Positions 34,380 to 45,042 are shown, numbered from the stretch's first letter. The stretch: 64,000 nucleotides of DNA from Spinacia oleracea (GCF_020520425.1 NC_079492.1:115913157-115977156); one strand, 5' to 3'. Numbers and translations are program-made. The notes: a model not told the origin generated them from the letters alone.

Positions 34380-35789
34380 ATGGGATCCTCTTCTTACAAA
34401 CGTTATGAGAGTTCTTTGATGGGTACTTCTAGGCAACGCATTCCTGACCCTACTGTGATTGGGGGTCGAAATTACAATTGTCCCAACAATGAGAACTCGT
34501 ATTCTGGAAAATATTTGAATAATTTGAGGTTGGCCCAGAAAGAGAATACGAGTACTCAAAATTATCTCAAAGCGTGGTTGGAGAAGAGGGAAGTGGAGCC
34601 TGATAAAGAGGTGGAGTCGAAGTATGACGATCGGTTGCCCACACCTGCAGATATGCGATTCTTTGGAGGAGACGAACCTGTTGAGGTATATTTTCTCTTG
34701 TTTTTATGTTTTCTGGGATTTATAAGGAAATTAGGGTTTACTCTATTTTTTGGGATTTACTGTGAATTTTTAGGAATTTATTGTGATTTTCTGTGATTTA
34801 TTCGGAAATAATGTGATTTATTTGGAGGTTTGTGTTTTTCTGTCTATTTTAATTTGCATGTATGAATTTAGGTGATCGGGGTGATTTTTTAGTGAATTTT
34901 TGAATTTTTTTCATTCGCCTGTGTGATTGAGTGGATCTGATGTATTTGGAGTACTATCGATGTCTTGTTCATTTGCATATTTGATTTGAGATGTTTTGAA
35001 ATGTTTGGAGTTTTTTTCGATTTCTTGTTCATTTGCATATTTGATTTGGGATGATCTGAAATAAATAATATTTTTTAGAAATCTTTTTCATTTGCTTGTT
35101 TGATTTGAGATGATCGGAAATTTTTGGAGTAAAATCGATTTATTGTTCATTTGAATGTCTGATTTGAGATGATTTTAATTTTTGGAGTTTTTTTTTTTTT
35201 TTTCTTTTTCATTTGCATGTCTGATTTTATATGATCTGAAATAATTGGAGTTTTTACAATATCTCGTTCATTTGCATGTATGATGTGAGATGATCTTAAC
35301 TTTTTGGAGTTTATTTGATATCTTTTCCATTTGCATGTCTGATTTGAGATAATCTTAATTTTTTGGAGTTTTTTTTATTTCTTTTTCATTTGCATGTCTG
35401 ATTTTATATGATCTGGATAAATTGAGGGTTTTTTGATATCTTGTTCATTTGCATGTCTGATGTAACATGATCTTAGTTTTTTGGAGTTTTTTTGATATCT
35501 TTTTCATTTGCATGTCTGATTTGAGATGATCTTATTTTTTTGGAGTTTATTTTTCATTTTTTGTTCATTTGCATGTCTGATTTGAGATGATTTGAAAGCA
35601 TATTAATCACATTTGATGTCCCCTGTTGCTTGCAAGGAACCCAATATAGCTGATTCATTTGAACTATACTACGTTGGTGAGTGTGAGAACAGAGATGGTG
35701 TTCCTGAGGTGTCTGATGGACAATGTTCAGCTTCGTCCCCAACGTTGAAGGAAGATGATCTAAAAGATAAATCACCTAAGGCATTTTGA
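34380..35789 (+). CDS. Unrecognised two-exon gene inside the mariner-like element
   Basis: Exon 1 runs from ATG at 34380 (MGSSSYKRYESSLMGTSR) to a GAG codon at 34685, followed by a GTATAT donor. Exon 2 starts after TGCAAG at 35637 and ends with TGA at 35787-35789. Both junctions fall between codons, giving 102 plus 50 residues in one frame. The protein is hydrophilic and charged, without a signal peptide or membrane segment. It has an Asn/Tyr-rich part (NYNCPNNENSYSGKYLNNLR), a KAWLEKREVEPDKEVE stretch and an acidic, Ser-rich C terminus. I do not recognise a family. A CT-rich leader lies at about 34050-34140. It converges with the transposase gene from the opposite end. It could be an element-specific second gene or a captured host gene; a non-functional chance frame is less likely given the clean splice phases. 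Confidence 0.55.
34911..35600 (+). repeat. About 12 diverged tandem repeats of ~59 bp
   Basis: Units begin TCATTTGCATGTCTGATTTG and continue with AGATGATCT, a T-rich part with TTTGGAGTTT and an end like GATATCTTGT. Starts are spaced about 57-62 bases, near 34911, 34970, 35029, 35088, 35147, 35208, 35266, 35328, 35386, 35443, 35505 and 35565. The array fills most of the intron of the gene at 34380-35789. It has no spacers of unique sequence, so it is a minisatellite and not a CRISPR-like array. Confidence 0.85.
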
Positions 35790-36272
35790 TGATGCTTAGA
35801 GATAAGTGTGTCTCCTATAAACTCTATTTTATCTTTGTAATGTTGGCTAGCCGTGGAGACATAAGGTGGAGATGCCAACAACTGTGATCTGTTGTTGGCA
35901 AGGGGTGTTATTGTTTTGATGATGACGTGTTAGGGTTTGAAGTGTATGCATGTCCCCTTATTCTTATAATGTTCATATTGTTGCATTGATGATGTTGCCT
36001 TGATATTGGTATAAAAAAAGATGTTTGTTGAAGTATGTTTGTTGGTTCACTGATAATGTTGTTTACTTGATAATGTTGCCTTGATGATTATGAGAGGGGT
36101 GAAAGCATATGGGGATGGGTTAGAGAATTAAGTAATAAACCATGAGCAGCAAGTCATGAACTGAATTGAAATGTGTGAAATACATTGAATCTATCTTTAT
36201 GTCCCTTTAGTATAATTGGCATAGGGTCTATGTGTGGTATGTGATGAGTCTTTCAGTTTGCTGAGAAACTAT

Positions 36273-36356
36273 CCATGTTTCATAAACCACAGTGCGCCAT
36301 TAGCATCCAGCGTAGGCTGTTTGAGGCTTTTGAGTGCTAATGGTTTATGAACATGG
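36273..36356 (+). ncRNA. Long-stem hairpin E in the mariner-like element
   Basis: CCATGTTTCATAAACCA at the left pairs with TGGTTTATGAACATGG at the right, with GCCATTAGCA/TGCTAATGG extending the stem. The loop is about 30 bases. This size and shape are compatible with a small-RNA precursor, but there is no evidence of processing. Confidence 0.4.
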
Positions 36357-36861
36357 TGTGCTTCAATGAAGCTTGGAGACATATCAGACCAATATTAACA
36401 TGATTTGTTTTTGCTTTGCAGTCTTTTTCCAGTTTAAATGTGTTAGGAATCATTGTTATTCATTCCTTCACATATAAACTGGCATTATATTGCTTAGGCA
36501 ATTGAAATCTTGTTTAATAGTACTCCCCGTAACTTGATTTATTTTGGCTTTTTGGTCTTTTGCCAGTTTTAATGTGTTATGAAACAACTAAATTGAATCC
36601 TTCACATATAAATTGGCATTAGACCGGAGAGGCAATTCATTTCTTGTTTACTTGTTACTTGTCCCCTTAAGTTCCTTTGTTGTGTAAGATCGATGATGAG
36701 TCTTTTATATGTTGAAAACAAGTCCACTTAACTACACTCGCTCATGCTGCCATTAGTATCAGTGATGATGTTTCTCAGGCGCTAAGTGTTTGTAGTTTGG
36801 ATTTATTTTAGTGATGCTTGGGGACATTATGAGATTAATAATGATGTTTTGCATGAATGAC

Positions 36862-36971
36862 TTTTAGTCTTTAGGTGGTTCTTCGAAGGGGATTGAGTGA
36901 TTGTTTACTATCCTATGTGATAGTTAACAATTTCTCAATTCCTTTTGGAAGAACCACCAAAACACTAAAAC
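36862..36971 (+). ncRNA. Long-stem hairpin A in the mariner-like element
   Basis: The left arm (TTTAGTCTTTAGGTGGTTCT and on through GGGGATTGAG) pairs imperfectly over about 50 bases with the right arm, ending AGAACCACCAAAACACTAAA. The loop is short, near CTATCCTATGTGATAG. The imperfect long stem resembles plant miRNA precursors or a small foldback repeat. Confidence 0.45.
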
Positions 36972-37037
36972 AACATGTACAAATGTGGTGTTAGTGATAC
37001 TCAATGATGTAATATATTGTTGATATTCTGAGATTTC

Positions 37038-37166
37038 AGTTTTGATATATTTCCTTTAACTCCTTCTGTCTAGCGGAGTGATTGTCATTTCACATGGTCA
37101 ATAGTGAATATAAATCATTCCATTAGGCAAAAGGATGTTAAAGTTGTGAAAATATTGAAACAAAAC
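37038..37166 (+). ncRNA. Long-stem hairpin B in the mariner-like element
   Basis: The left arm (TTTTGATATATTTCCTTTAA, CTCCTTCTGTCTAGCGGAGT) pairs imperfectly with the right arm (AATCATTCCATTAGGCAAAA, GGATGTTAAAGTTGTG) over about 55-60 bases. It is followed by ATCAGTGATGTAAAT and GATTGAAACCCTA, the same context that follows hairpins C and D, so it belongs to the same repeat series. Confidence 0.45.
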
Positions 37167-37376
37167 AATCAGTGATGTAAATTAACAAATCTAAGATTGA
37201 AACCCTAATGTTTGCTAATGTCCCATGTGTGTGAGTCCTATATGTCCCACCTTGTTCATGCCTTTCTGAAATTTGTTTTGTTTGATCTATGATGAGTCAT
37301 CAATTGTTGAGACTCAAACCCAATCTGATATTTTTGTTGTTTGATCTATGATGTAATTGTCGATAATCTGAAATTT

Positions 37377-37505
37377 TTGTTTCTAAAAATGTCCTTCGTC
37401 TCCTATTTCAAAAGGGAATAAAGGTCATTTCACATGAGCCGAAGTGACCATGCATTCCCTTTTGTAAAAGGAAGATGAGGTTGTAAAAGTTTTAGAAACA
37501 AATTG
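37377..37505 (+). ncRNA. Long-stem hairpin C in the mariner-like element
   Basis: The left arm from TTTGTTTCTAAAAATGTCC to GGTCATTTCACATGAG pairs with the right arm from CGAAGTGACCATGCATTCCC to TTTAGAAACAAA over about 60 bases with a few bulges and a very small loop. It lies in a unit repeated about 501 bases further right as hairpin D. Confidence 0.5.
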
Positions 37506-37877
37506 GTCAATGATGTAAATCAACTAAACTGAGATTGAAATCCTATATTCCTATTTTCATGTCTTACTTGTTCCATGCCTTGCCTTGTTCTTTGCTGCCT
37601 TGTTCATGCCTTGCCTTATTCATTGATGCCTTACTCATGCCTTTCTGAATTTTGTTTTGTTTGATCTATGACGAGTCATCATTTGCTGAGACTCAAACCC
37701 ATTCTTCCATTAACACTCATGCGCCATTAGCATCATTGATGTTTTTTTAGGAGCTAAGTGTTAGTGGATAGGGTTTGTGTCAGTGATGCTTGGGGACATT
37801 ATGAGATCGTAGTGTGGTAATTTTAGTAATGTGGTGTTAGTGATATTCAATGATGTAATTGTTGATAATATGAGATT

Positions 37878-38006
37878 TTTGTTTCTAAATATGTCCTTCG
37901 TCTCCTTTTGCCAAAGGGAATAAAGTTCATTTCATATGAGCCAAAGTGATCATGTATTCCCTTTGGTAAAAGGATGATGAGGTTGTGAATAATTTAGAAA
38001 CAAAAT
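37878..38006 (+). ncRNA. Long-stem hairpin D in the mariner-like element
   Basis: A close copy of hairpin C, with the same left arm start TTTGTTTCTAAATATGTCC and right arm end AATTTAGAAACAAAATGG. The flanks (GTAATTGTTGATAAT before, GTCAATGATGTAAATCAGC after) match those of C, showing a tandem duplication of the whole unit. Confidence 0.5.
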
Positions 38007-38049
38007 GGTCAATGATGTAAATCAGCTAAACTGAGATTGAAACCCTATA

Positions 38050-39200
38050 TTCCTATTTTCATGCCTTGATTGTGTTGCCTTGCCTTGTTCATTGCTGCCT
38101 TTTTCATTGCTGCCCTGTTCATGCATTGCCTTGTTCTTGCATGTCCCCTTCATTGTTGTCTTGTTCATGCCTTGCCATGTTCATGAATGTACCTTAGGTT
38201 CATTGTTGCCTTGTTGATTGTTGTCTAATTCATGCATTTCCTTGTTCATGCATGTCCCCTTGTTCATTGCTACCTTGTTCATTGTTTCCTTATAAAATAA
38301 TTATGTTGTAATTAACTACCTTGCCTTGTTCATTGCTGCCTGGTTGATTGCTGCCTTGTTCATGTATGTCCCCTTATTCATGCCTTGCTAGTTCCATGTC
38401 TTGCCTTGTTCATGCATTGCCTTGCTAATGCCTTGCCTTGTTCATGCATTTTCTTGTTCCATGCCTTGTCTTGTTCATTGCTACCTTGTTCATGCCTTGC
38501 CTTGTCCATTCATTTCATGCCTTGCCTTGTTTATTGATGCCTTGTTCATTGTTTCCTTATTCATGCATTGCCTTGTTCATCAGTATCCCCTTGTTGATTG
38601 ATGCCTTGTTGATTGACTTACTTGTTCATGCCTTGCCTTGTTCATTGCTGCCTTGTTCATTGCTGCCTTGTTCATGCATTGCCTTGTTCATCATTGTCCC
38701 CTTTTTAATTGTTGCCTTGTTGATTGCCTTGCTTGTTCATGCCTTGCCTTGTTTCATGCGTTGTCTTGTTCATCTTCATTCTAATTCATGCCTTGCCTTG
38801 TTCCATGCCTTACTTGTTCATGGATTGCCTTTTTCCATGCCTTACTTGTTCATGGCTAGCCTTACTTGTTCCATGCATTACTTGTTTTTCTGCCTTCCCT
38901 TGTTCCTGCCTTCCCTTGTTCATGCCTTGCCTTATTCCATGCCTTCCTTGTTCATGCCTTGCCTTTTCCATGCCTTACTTGTTCATGGCTTGCCTTTTTA
39001 CATGCCTTACTTGTTCCGGGCATTACTTGTTCATGCCTTATTGGTTCATGCCTTGTCTTGTTCCATGCCTTGCCTTGCCGTGCCTTGCCTTGTTCATGTT
39101 CATTCTTGTTCATGCCTTCCCTTGTTCCGTGCCTTACTTGTTCATGCATTGCCTTGGTCATGCCTTGCCTTGTTCATGTTCATTCTTGTTCATACCTTCC
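38050..39200 (+). repeat. Degenerate CCTTGTTCATG minisatellite
   Basis: More than 50 loosely tandem units built from GCCTTGTTCATG, CCTTGCCTTGTTCATTGC and TTGTTCCATGCC. The spacing is irregular, about 10-16 bases. All three plus-strand frames are open for long distances because the unit lacks stops, which gives spurious Leu/Cys/His/Pro-rich proteins. It lies between the hairpin series and the transposase 3' end. Confidence 0.85.
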
Positions 39201-39457
39201 CCTTTAGTAAAATTATTAATAAAACATGAAAGTGCATGGCTGTGATTATGAATAATGAACACAAACTAAACACTGATTAACAACATTGAACATTCATTCA
39301 TTCATTCAATCTTTCAAAAGGTATGTTGCTTTCAAAAAAATTTGCATACATGTGATGCTTTCATTCAAGCTTACAAAAGTGACATAATATTTGTACTTGT
39401 TACTTTCAAAACATGTCCCAAAAACACAAAAAGTAATCTACTTGTTTGCTCTCTGTT

Positions 39458-41114
39458 TCACTGATTTGCTTTCCATTCTTCATAAAGTTGTGTGCACTCA
39501 TTCACAGCCCACCTCGGTGCCTTCACTTGTCCTGGCAGATTGCCCTCATCCTCTAAATTGTTTTTCTTGTTGTGTGGGAGTTTGTAGTTGTTGTCGCCCT
39601 TGTGTTTAAGTATTTCATTCCCAACAAATTGAAGTGACATCCACACATTAGATAGAGTCTTTGCACGCAGTTCATTAAATGAGCCAGTCACTGCACCACT
39701 TAAATTTTCCATTGTTTTGGACATCTTTTTGTGCATAATTAAGTGACTGTATTGATCTGAAAAACCCCAAGTCCAAGATGCTGCAATCTGGACTGTTTGC
39801 TGGTTGTTGAGTCAGTATCAATGTAAATCCATCTTGCTTGTAGTGTTGATGTCATTCTTGATTATATTGCAAAATGTGTGCCTTTGCATTGTTTTGAATG
39901 ATGTAGATCACCTTTTCCCCCTCATGTGGTGGCCATTTCTCTTTAATTGTTGATATTAAGCAGTTGATTAGCATGGCCCTAGTAACAATCTGATTAATTG
40001 ACTTAATTGGTTTTGTCTCAATTGTCCCTTCACTCTGTTTTTTGATGTTCTCTTTACTGCCACTGCATCTGTGAATGAAAATATACCTAGTTTGCCATCA
40101 AACTCACACTGCCCATCTTCTCGCCACCTTGGCTTTGCTACTGCTTCCATGAACATGAATTTTAGTATTTTTGTTCGTGATTTTGCCTTTCTCTGTGGAT
40201 ATGGTTCATTGTTTGCTACATAGACTCTTTGACTTTTCTGCGTTAGATAGAACCATTTCTCATCAATGTGAATGAAATCATACATGTTGTAATATGTGGA
40301 ATCATTTGGTATAGAGTAATCCATTATGAGACTAAGTACCCACCTCATCCTTGCCATCTTGCATTCTTCTGAAATGCCTGGATGCAAGGGACTTGAGTGT
40401 GCTTTAATATGTTTTCTTTTCACCATTCTCCAAACTGTTGTTGGTCCAAAATTCAGCATCTTTGCAAGAACTATAATGCTAGTTTTGTCCCCCATGCCTA
40501 TTGATGCTACAGATTCATATGTTACTTGAATTCTTTTCCTACCACAATTGTGATATTTGCTCTCATAAAGATATGAATTCATGTCTGTCTTCTGTCTCTT
40601 AGCTTTCTGCCATATCCCTCTAATTGTCTTCCTTGTGTAACCAACCTTTCTAACAACCACCTCAAATGTCCCATAAATGAGGTTTTCTGACCCTCTAAGT
40701 TTTCTTAAGAGTAAGAACAACAAGATTTCCAGCCTTAATTCATTGTTAATTCTAGGGGTCTTAGGCTTATGATGATTCTGTTGAGTTCCTGTTTGATGTT
40801 GTGGAGATGGTGTGGACTCTTCTTGTCCTGGCATGTTCAAATCAAAAATAAATGGAACCAATTGTAGATCTGATATACCTGATGTTTACGTTTGTTGTGG
40901 TCCCACTTCACATTCATGTGGAACTTCTTGTGGCACTTCATTAAGATCTGACACTGGTTGGTACTGCTCAAAATCCCCATATTCATGAGCATTTACTTCA
41001 ATTTCAGCATGTGTCTAGTTGCTTCATCATCATCAGATTCTGAATCAGTGTTCGTGTCGTCTCCTTCATCATCAGAAAAACCGAGAACTCATCCTCCTCT
41101 TAATCTGAAGCCAT
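39458..41114 (-). pseudogene. Mariner-like (DDD) transposase, frameshifted
   Basis: It reads from ATG at 41114 through an acidic N terminus broken by a stop and frameshift. A helix-turn-helix region follows (ELRLEILLFLLLRKL, TRKTIRGIWQKAKRQ, then ILAKMLNFGPTTVWRMVKR). The first catalytic Asp is in HIDEKWFYL near 40260, and DGKLGIFSFTDAVAVKRTSK lies near 40070. The frame then shifts near 40030. The second site near 39890 reads IIQNNAKAHI, so the catalytic Asp of the usual QDNA is Asn. A stop follows soon after. The third catalytic Asp is in NSPDCSILDLGFF near 39765. The C terminus ends at 39458. This transposase would cut and paste the element at TA; this copy cannot. Confidence 0.9.
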
Positions 41115-41827
41115 TAATGTCCCCTTAACTTTGTTGAGTTTTAGTGAATTTTTGGCTCTTATATTTCTTGTTAGTACTCTCTTAAAAGCTCTGGTAGAAA
41201 TTTGTATTTATGAGAGAATTTTGTGATGAAGTCAGCCCTATTTATAAAGGGTGTGTACTTTTTTTATTGAAAAGTTTAGAGGGAAATGTTTGGAGGGAAA
41301 TGGTCTTTCTGTTTTGGGAAAGTCCTTCCCTTCCGTTTTTTTCTACTGTTGAATGCTCATTGGTTGATTTTAATGTTAGAGGTACTCCACCTCATGTAAA
41401 ATGTCCCCACTTGAATCAGATTTTTTTTCTTTAGATTTTTTACTATTTTAATCAAATATCTCTCATTTCCGTTTTTTATTTATTATTTTCTCTCTCCTTA
41501 CTTTATTATTCTTTAAAAAAAAATCTCTTACACACTCTTACACACAATCATTTCTCTTACACCCAATCATTACACTTATATCATACAAACCAAGATTCCA
41601 GTTTTCTTAAAACCACCCAACATCCACAATTGGTAGAACTTAAAGGAACGGAGGGAGTAAAAGATAGTGGAAAATTAAAGTATTCGAAGCAAAGTACCTC
41701 ATGAGATAAATAAACAAAGATAAAATAAGAGGAAACCATACCAAAAATGAAAAGTGCACCACTTAATAAAATACAGTTATTTTAAAAAAGTGTACTACTT
41801 AATAAAATAAGGAGAAAGTAGAAGGCC

Positions 41828-42065
41828 AATATCTGATATGTATTTCAAGATACATATTACCCTACTAAATTATAAAATAAAGATAAAACAAAAATTAAAG
41901 CAGGTGCCATTTTTTAAAGAACATATGCCATTTTAGAATATGGATGCCATTTTTAAAAACCGATGACATTTTAAAAACAAATTGATTTTATCCTTTAGCG
42001 TTTGTCTTATCCCTAATTTGTCGTTTAGTAGGTGATATATATTTGTGAAATACATATCAGATATT
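41828..42065. mobile_element. Short MITE with AATATCTGATATGTATTTC ends
   Basis: The left end AATATCTGATATGTATTTCA and the inverse of the right end agree over about 30 bases, followed on both sides by CCTACTAAA. The interior of 238 bases is AT-rich with repeated ATGCCATTTT and GATGACATTTT phrases and is noncoding. No clear target duplication is visible, so the superfamily is undetermined. Confidence 0.65.
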
Positions 42066-42486
42066 CATTAATTATACTTACTTGAAGTAGAAGTGGAGTA
42101 GTTGGTTGGTAAAGCCCTAAAGAAATATTGATTTATTTTGGTCTTCCAATCATTGAAGCAAATCATCTTTGTTGTTTTAATAGCCATTCCTTTTTTAGAA
42201 AAACCCTAGCCATTCCTATACTCATGCGCTCATGGCTAAAGTTGTGGGCCTTGTGGCCATAAACTTAATACGGAGTGATGGAACTGCTCATTTTATTATT
42301 GTTTGTCGTGAGTCATTTATTTAAAAAATTATCTCAACATATTTGTTAATGTTACAAGGGATGTAAAAATATTAATTAAGGTGCCAATAATAAACAGTGA
42401 GATTTAACTTGTTTACTAACTATTCGTAAGCTGTAAGTGTTTACATCCATAAGCAAATGAAAGATACTACGTATTTTTTAACTTTA

Positions 42487-43514
42487 TGGTGTGTTTAGAT
42501 ATATGCATTTCATTTGAAATTCTGGAATGGATAGAATTAGGTGTTTGAAAAACAAAGAATTTGGAATTTTGGAATTTGGCCAAATCCTCAATTATTCTAA
42601 AAAGGCCCATATTTGTGTAATTTCAAATGACTCATGAAACGCTGTCATTTCAAATTCTTTGCCCTCACCAATATAAGGAGTACTTATCTTACAATTAACT
42701 TACTTTGTCTCTCTCCTCCTCCCCTCAATTGCCGCCACTAGTAGATGCTCTCAACTTCTCTTCCTCCCTCCTCCATTGCCGCCGCCACCACGGTTCTTAA
42801 TCCATAGCTGAAGTCGATTGTTGGAAATTAAATATAGCATCATAATTTTATGTTCCTGAGCAATTATTCACCAGATCTCTCCAATTTGAGGAGAATTGGA
42901 AGAAAATTGAGATATGAGATGTCGAAAATTGAGATTGGAATTTGGATTATATTTACTTTCTCTCTCTCATTCGGTACTATGAAAGGTAATATCAAGAAGA
43001 TGAATCTTCTTATCCGATATGTCCCCCTGCCGAATAATGACCGACGCAAAATCCAACGACCACCATTAATTAGAGCTTGGAATAACAGCGTACACCATTA
43101 ATTAGAGCTTGAAATGGAAGCGCCCACCATTAATTTAAGCTTGTAAGAGCAGTGTCTACCATCAATTGACTTTTATGAAGAGAGGGTATGAAATGGTGCA
43201 AAGTGAAGGAGAGAACGAAAATGGTGAAAAATGAAGACGAAGAAGTGTGGGACTTCAGATGACCAACCACTTTTTCATTACAAATTTTGGTTTTAATTTT
43301 CTAATTACTTTATTTTATTGATAATATTGTGGAAATATTTAATTTTTAAAATCAAAGTTTCTAATTTATTTCCAAACAATGTATAGAATTTCAAATGATG
43401 GATTTATAATACTTGTTTTCCCAAACAAATAATTTGGAATTGAATATCAGTATTTGAAATGACAAATTTTGAAATGAATCATTTGAAATCAGATCTCTCT
43501 ATCCAAACACCACC
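42487..43514. mobile_element. Tourist-like element (PIF/Harbinger type), 1.03 kb
   Basis: The ends TGGTGTGTTTAGATA and (inverse) GGTGGTGTTTGGATA are flanked by TTA on both sides (42484-42486 and 43515-43517). Subterminal TCATTTGAAAT and ATTTGAAATGA phrases are mirrored at the two ends. The interior is not simple MITE sequence. It has a CT-rich leader-like segment with GCCGCCACC phrases (about 42700-42800) and a weak 83-codon plus-strand frame (42850-43101) of unknown meaning. It also has a 32-bp tandem repeat. It lacks a transposase. Confidence 0.7.
43061..43170 (+). repeat. 32-bp tandem repeat, just over three units
   Basis: Units start CACCATTAATTAGAGCTTGG at 43061, 43093 and 43125, and a partial one starts at 43157, exactly 32 bases apart. 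The ends vary (AATAACAGCGTA, AAATGGAAGCGCC, TAAGAGCAGTGTC). It lies inside the Tourist-like element. Confidence 0.85.
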
Positions 43515-43517
43515 TTA

Positions 43518-45042
43518 AGGAATTACAAATTTTTATATAAGGGTGGTTATAACATAGAGAATTTATATACGGAGTAGTATTTTCATACCAAATACCGTGT
43601 TGGATTGTTTATAATAGCCTTAATCGATTCGAGGCATATTCTACCGGCTATGAAATTTCAATCCATACATAAATGAAAATTAAAAACATGCCACAGTACA
43701 CATACAATTGGATGGAAATGAACCGACGGTGGAAAGATTAGTATAGTATGATATGTTTGACTGTTTGTTTAATACTTCTATCTACGTATTAATCATTTTT
43801 TCTATTAATCTAAACACCAATAAATTATAATGAAAAAAGCAGGTAGTACCCAACCTGCATATCGAATTCTTGCTTGCAGCATGGTCATACTCATACTACT
43901 TTTCTATATTATTAGTTAGTAGGGCATATCTTGCCAATTTGTATGGGGAAGTATAAGTTAAGCAACCGGTCAACGACTAATCCATCAATTTGACCACCAT
44001 GGATTATGTTTATGGTACCGGTGCCGACCACAATTCATCCAACAGAACCACATGTCACGCATTGCAGTTGTCCACTAAAATATATATACGGAATCTATAT
44101 TATTAAAGTAGGGTGATGAGGAATGTGAGGACTTCAAAGCCTTAATTTTCATCTCTCATGCATGGTTATTTAAGGAAATCTAGACAATTAAAAAAAAAAA
44201 ACAACAAATCACATAAAGTGTAAAATGGAAATAAGAATAAATAATTGGACATGAAAGAATACGGAAATAATTTAAACCAATTATTCACTTTCAAATTTCA
44301 TCTCCCACTTTATTGGGTGGTCACTGCAATTTTCAAGTGAAACGTGAAGAAGAATTTTGTTATTTACGAGAAGATATCAACAAAATTAAAGTATCCATGT
44401 ACTCGATCCATAGTCATTTTTGCAATTTCAAAGGTTTTGAGACTTATGCATAACATGATTTTTGATACTGTTTAGCTTCTTACTTCGGGTTTAATGTTTT
44501 GCTTAAGACACATACAAACTTGCTTTTAACATTTTGTAAAAGGTAAAACGAATTAAATATTATTTATAAAATTTTAAAATATTTATGAATTATCAAACGA
44601 ATTGTTTTGAAATGTTGTTCTCAATGAATTCCCTACAGTAACGAAAAATAATGAACTTTGAATCACCTTAAATGATTAAGAAACGAAAAAGATATCTTAA
44701 TTTTACATTTAGAAAACCGTAAAGTGATAGCAAATAAAAAAAAATGGAAGTTTTAAGGTAGTAATTTAAAATAAAAATTTCATAAGGTAAATACAAAAGT
44801 GGTGTATTATTAAGGTAGTAAATACCAAAAATTTCCTTCAGAATTTTTTTATACAAGTAGATAAATAATTGCATATTAGATTTAAATATGTGATTAGGTT
44901 GGTATAGTTGGATTTAAATATGTGGCTGGATCGGTATAGTTGGTAACCTTTTGCATGATCTAAGAACTTGTATTGAAGTAGAAGGTTCAAACATTTACTC
45001 TATAATACGTATTATATTTGCATAGATTATACAAATATTATA
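43518..45042. other. 1.5 kb without a recognisable gene
   Basis: AT-rich sequence with no frame longer than about 70 codons and no paired inverted repeats that I could find. A GGATTTAAATATGTG phrase is repeated near 44880 and 44908 followed by GGTATAGTTGG, a small local duplication. Confidence 0.45.

Larger units (their letters stand above)
33776..41657 (-). mobile_element. Large mariner-like element (MLE) with transposase and an extra gene
   Basis: The two ends are perfect inverted repeats for 26 bases (CTCCCTCCGTTCCTTTAAGT and six more) and are flanked by the dinucleotide TA (33774-33775 and 41658-41659), as required for Tc1/mariner. A decayed DDD-type transposase occupies the right end on the minus strand (41114-39458). 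The other 6 kb is unusual for a plant MLE. It holds a two-exon gene on the plus strand (34380-35789), a tandem repeat array in its intron, several long hairpins (36273-38006) and a minisatellite (38050-39200). At 7.9 kb it is longer than the few-kilobase size usual for the family. Confidence 0.88.
33662..41818. mobile_element. Outer Stowaway/mariner-like MITE interrupted by a large mariner-like element
   Basis: The left end CTCCCTCTGTATTTTATTAG and the right end (inverse CTTTCTCCTTATTTTATTAA) are imperfect inverted repeats flanked by TA (33660-33661 and 41819-41820). Without the insertion at 33776-41657 it would be only about 275 bases, the size of a Stowaway MITE. It has no coding capacity. 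Confidence 0.55.

Noticed and set aside
34911..35600. Possible CRISPR-like array
   Set aside because: The ~59-bp units are contiguous and diverged, without unique spacers, and the DNA is from a plant nucleus; it is a minisatellite.
38401..39245. Long plus-strand reading frames of up to 263 codons
   Set aside because: They arise from the CCTTGTTCATG minisatellite; all three frames are open and the proteins are pure low complexity.
42850..43101. 83-codon frame as a gene
   Set aside because: No recognisable motif, overlaps the 32-bp repeat and an opposite-strand frame; kept only as a remark in the Tourist-like element.
44093..44140. Helitron 5' end (TCTATATTATTAAAGTA)
   Set aside because: The start is suggestive, but I found no 3' hairpin with CTRR and no helicase sequence, so one short AT-rich match is not enough.
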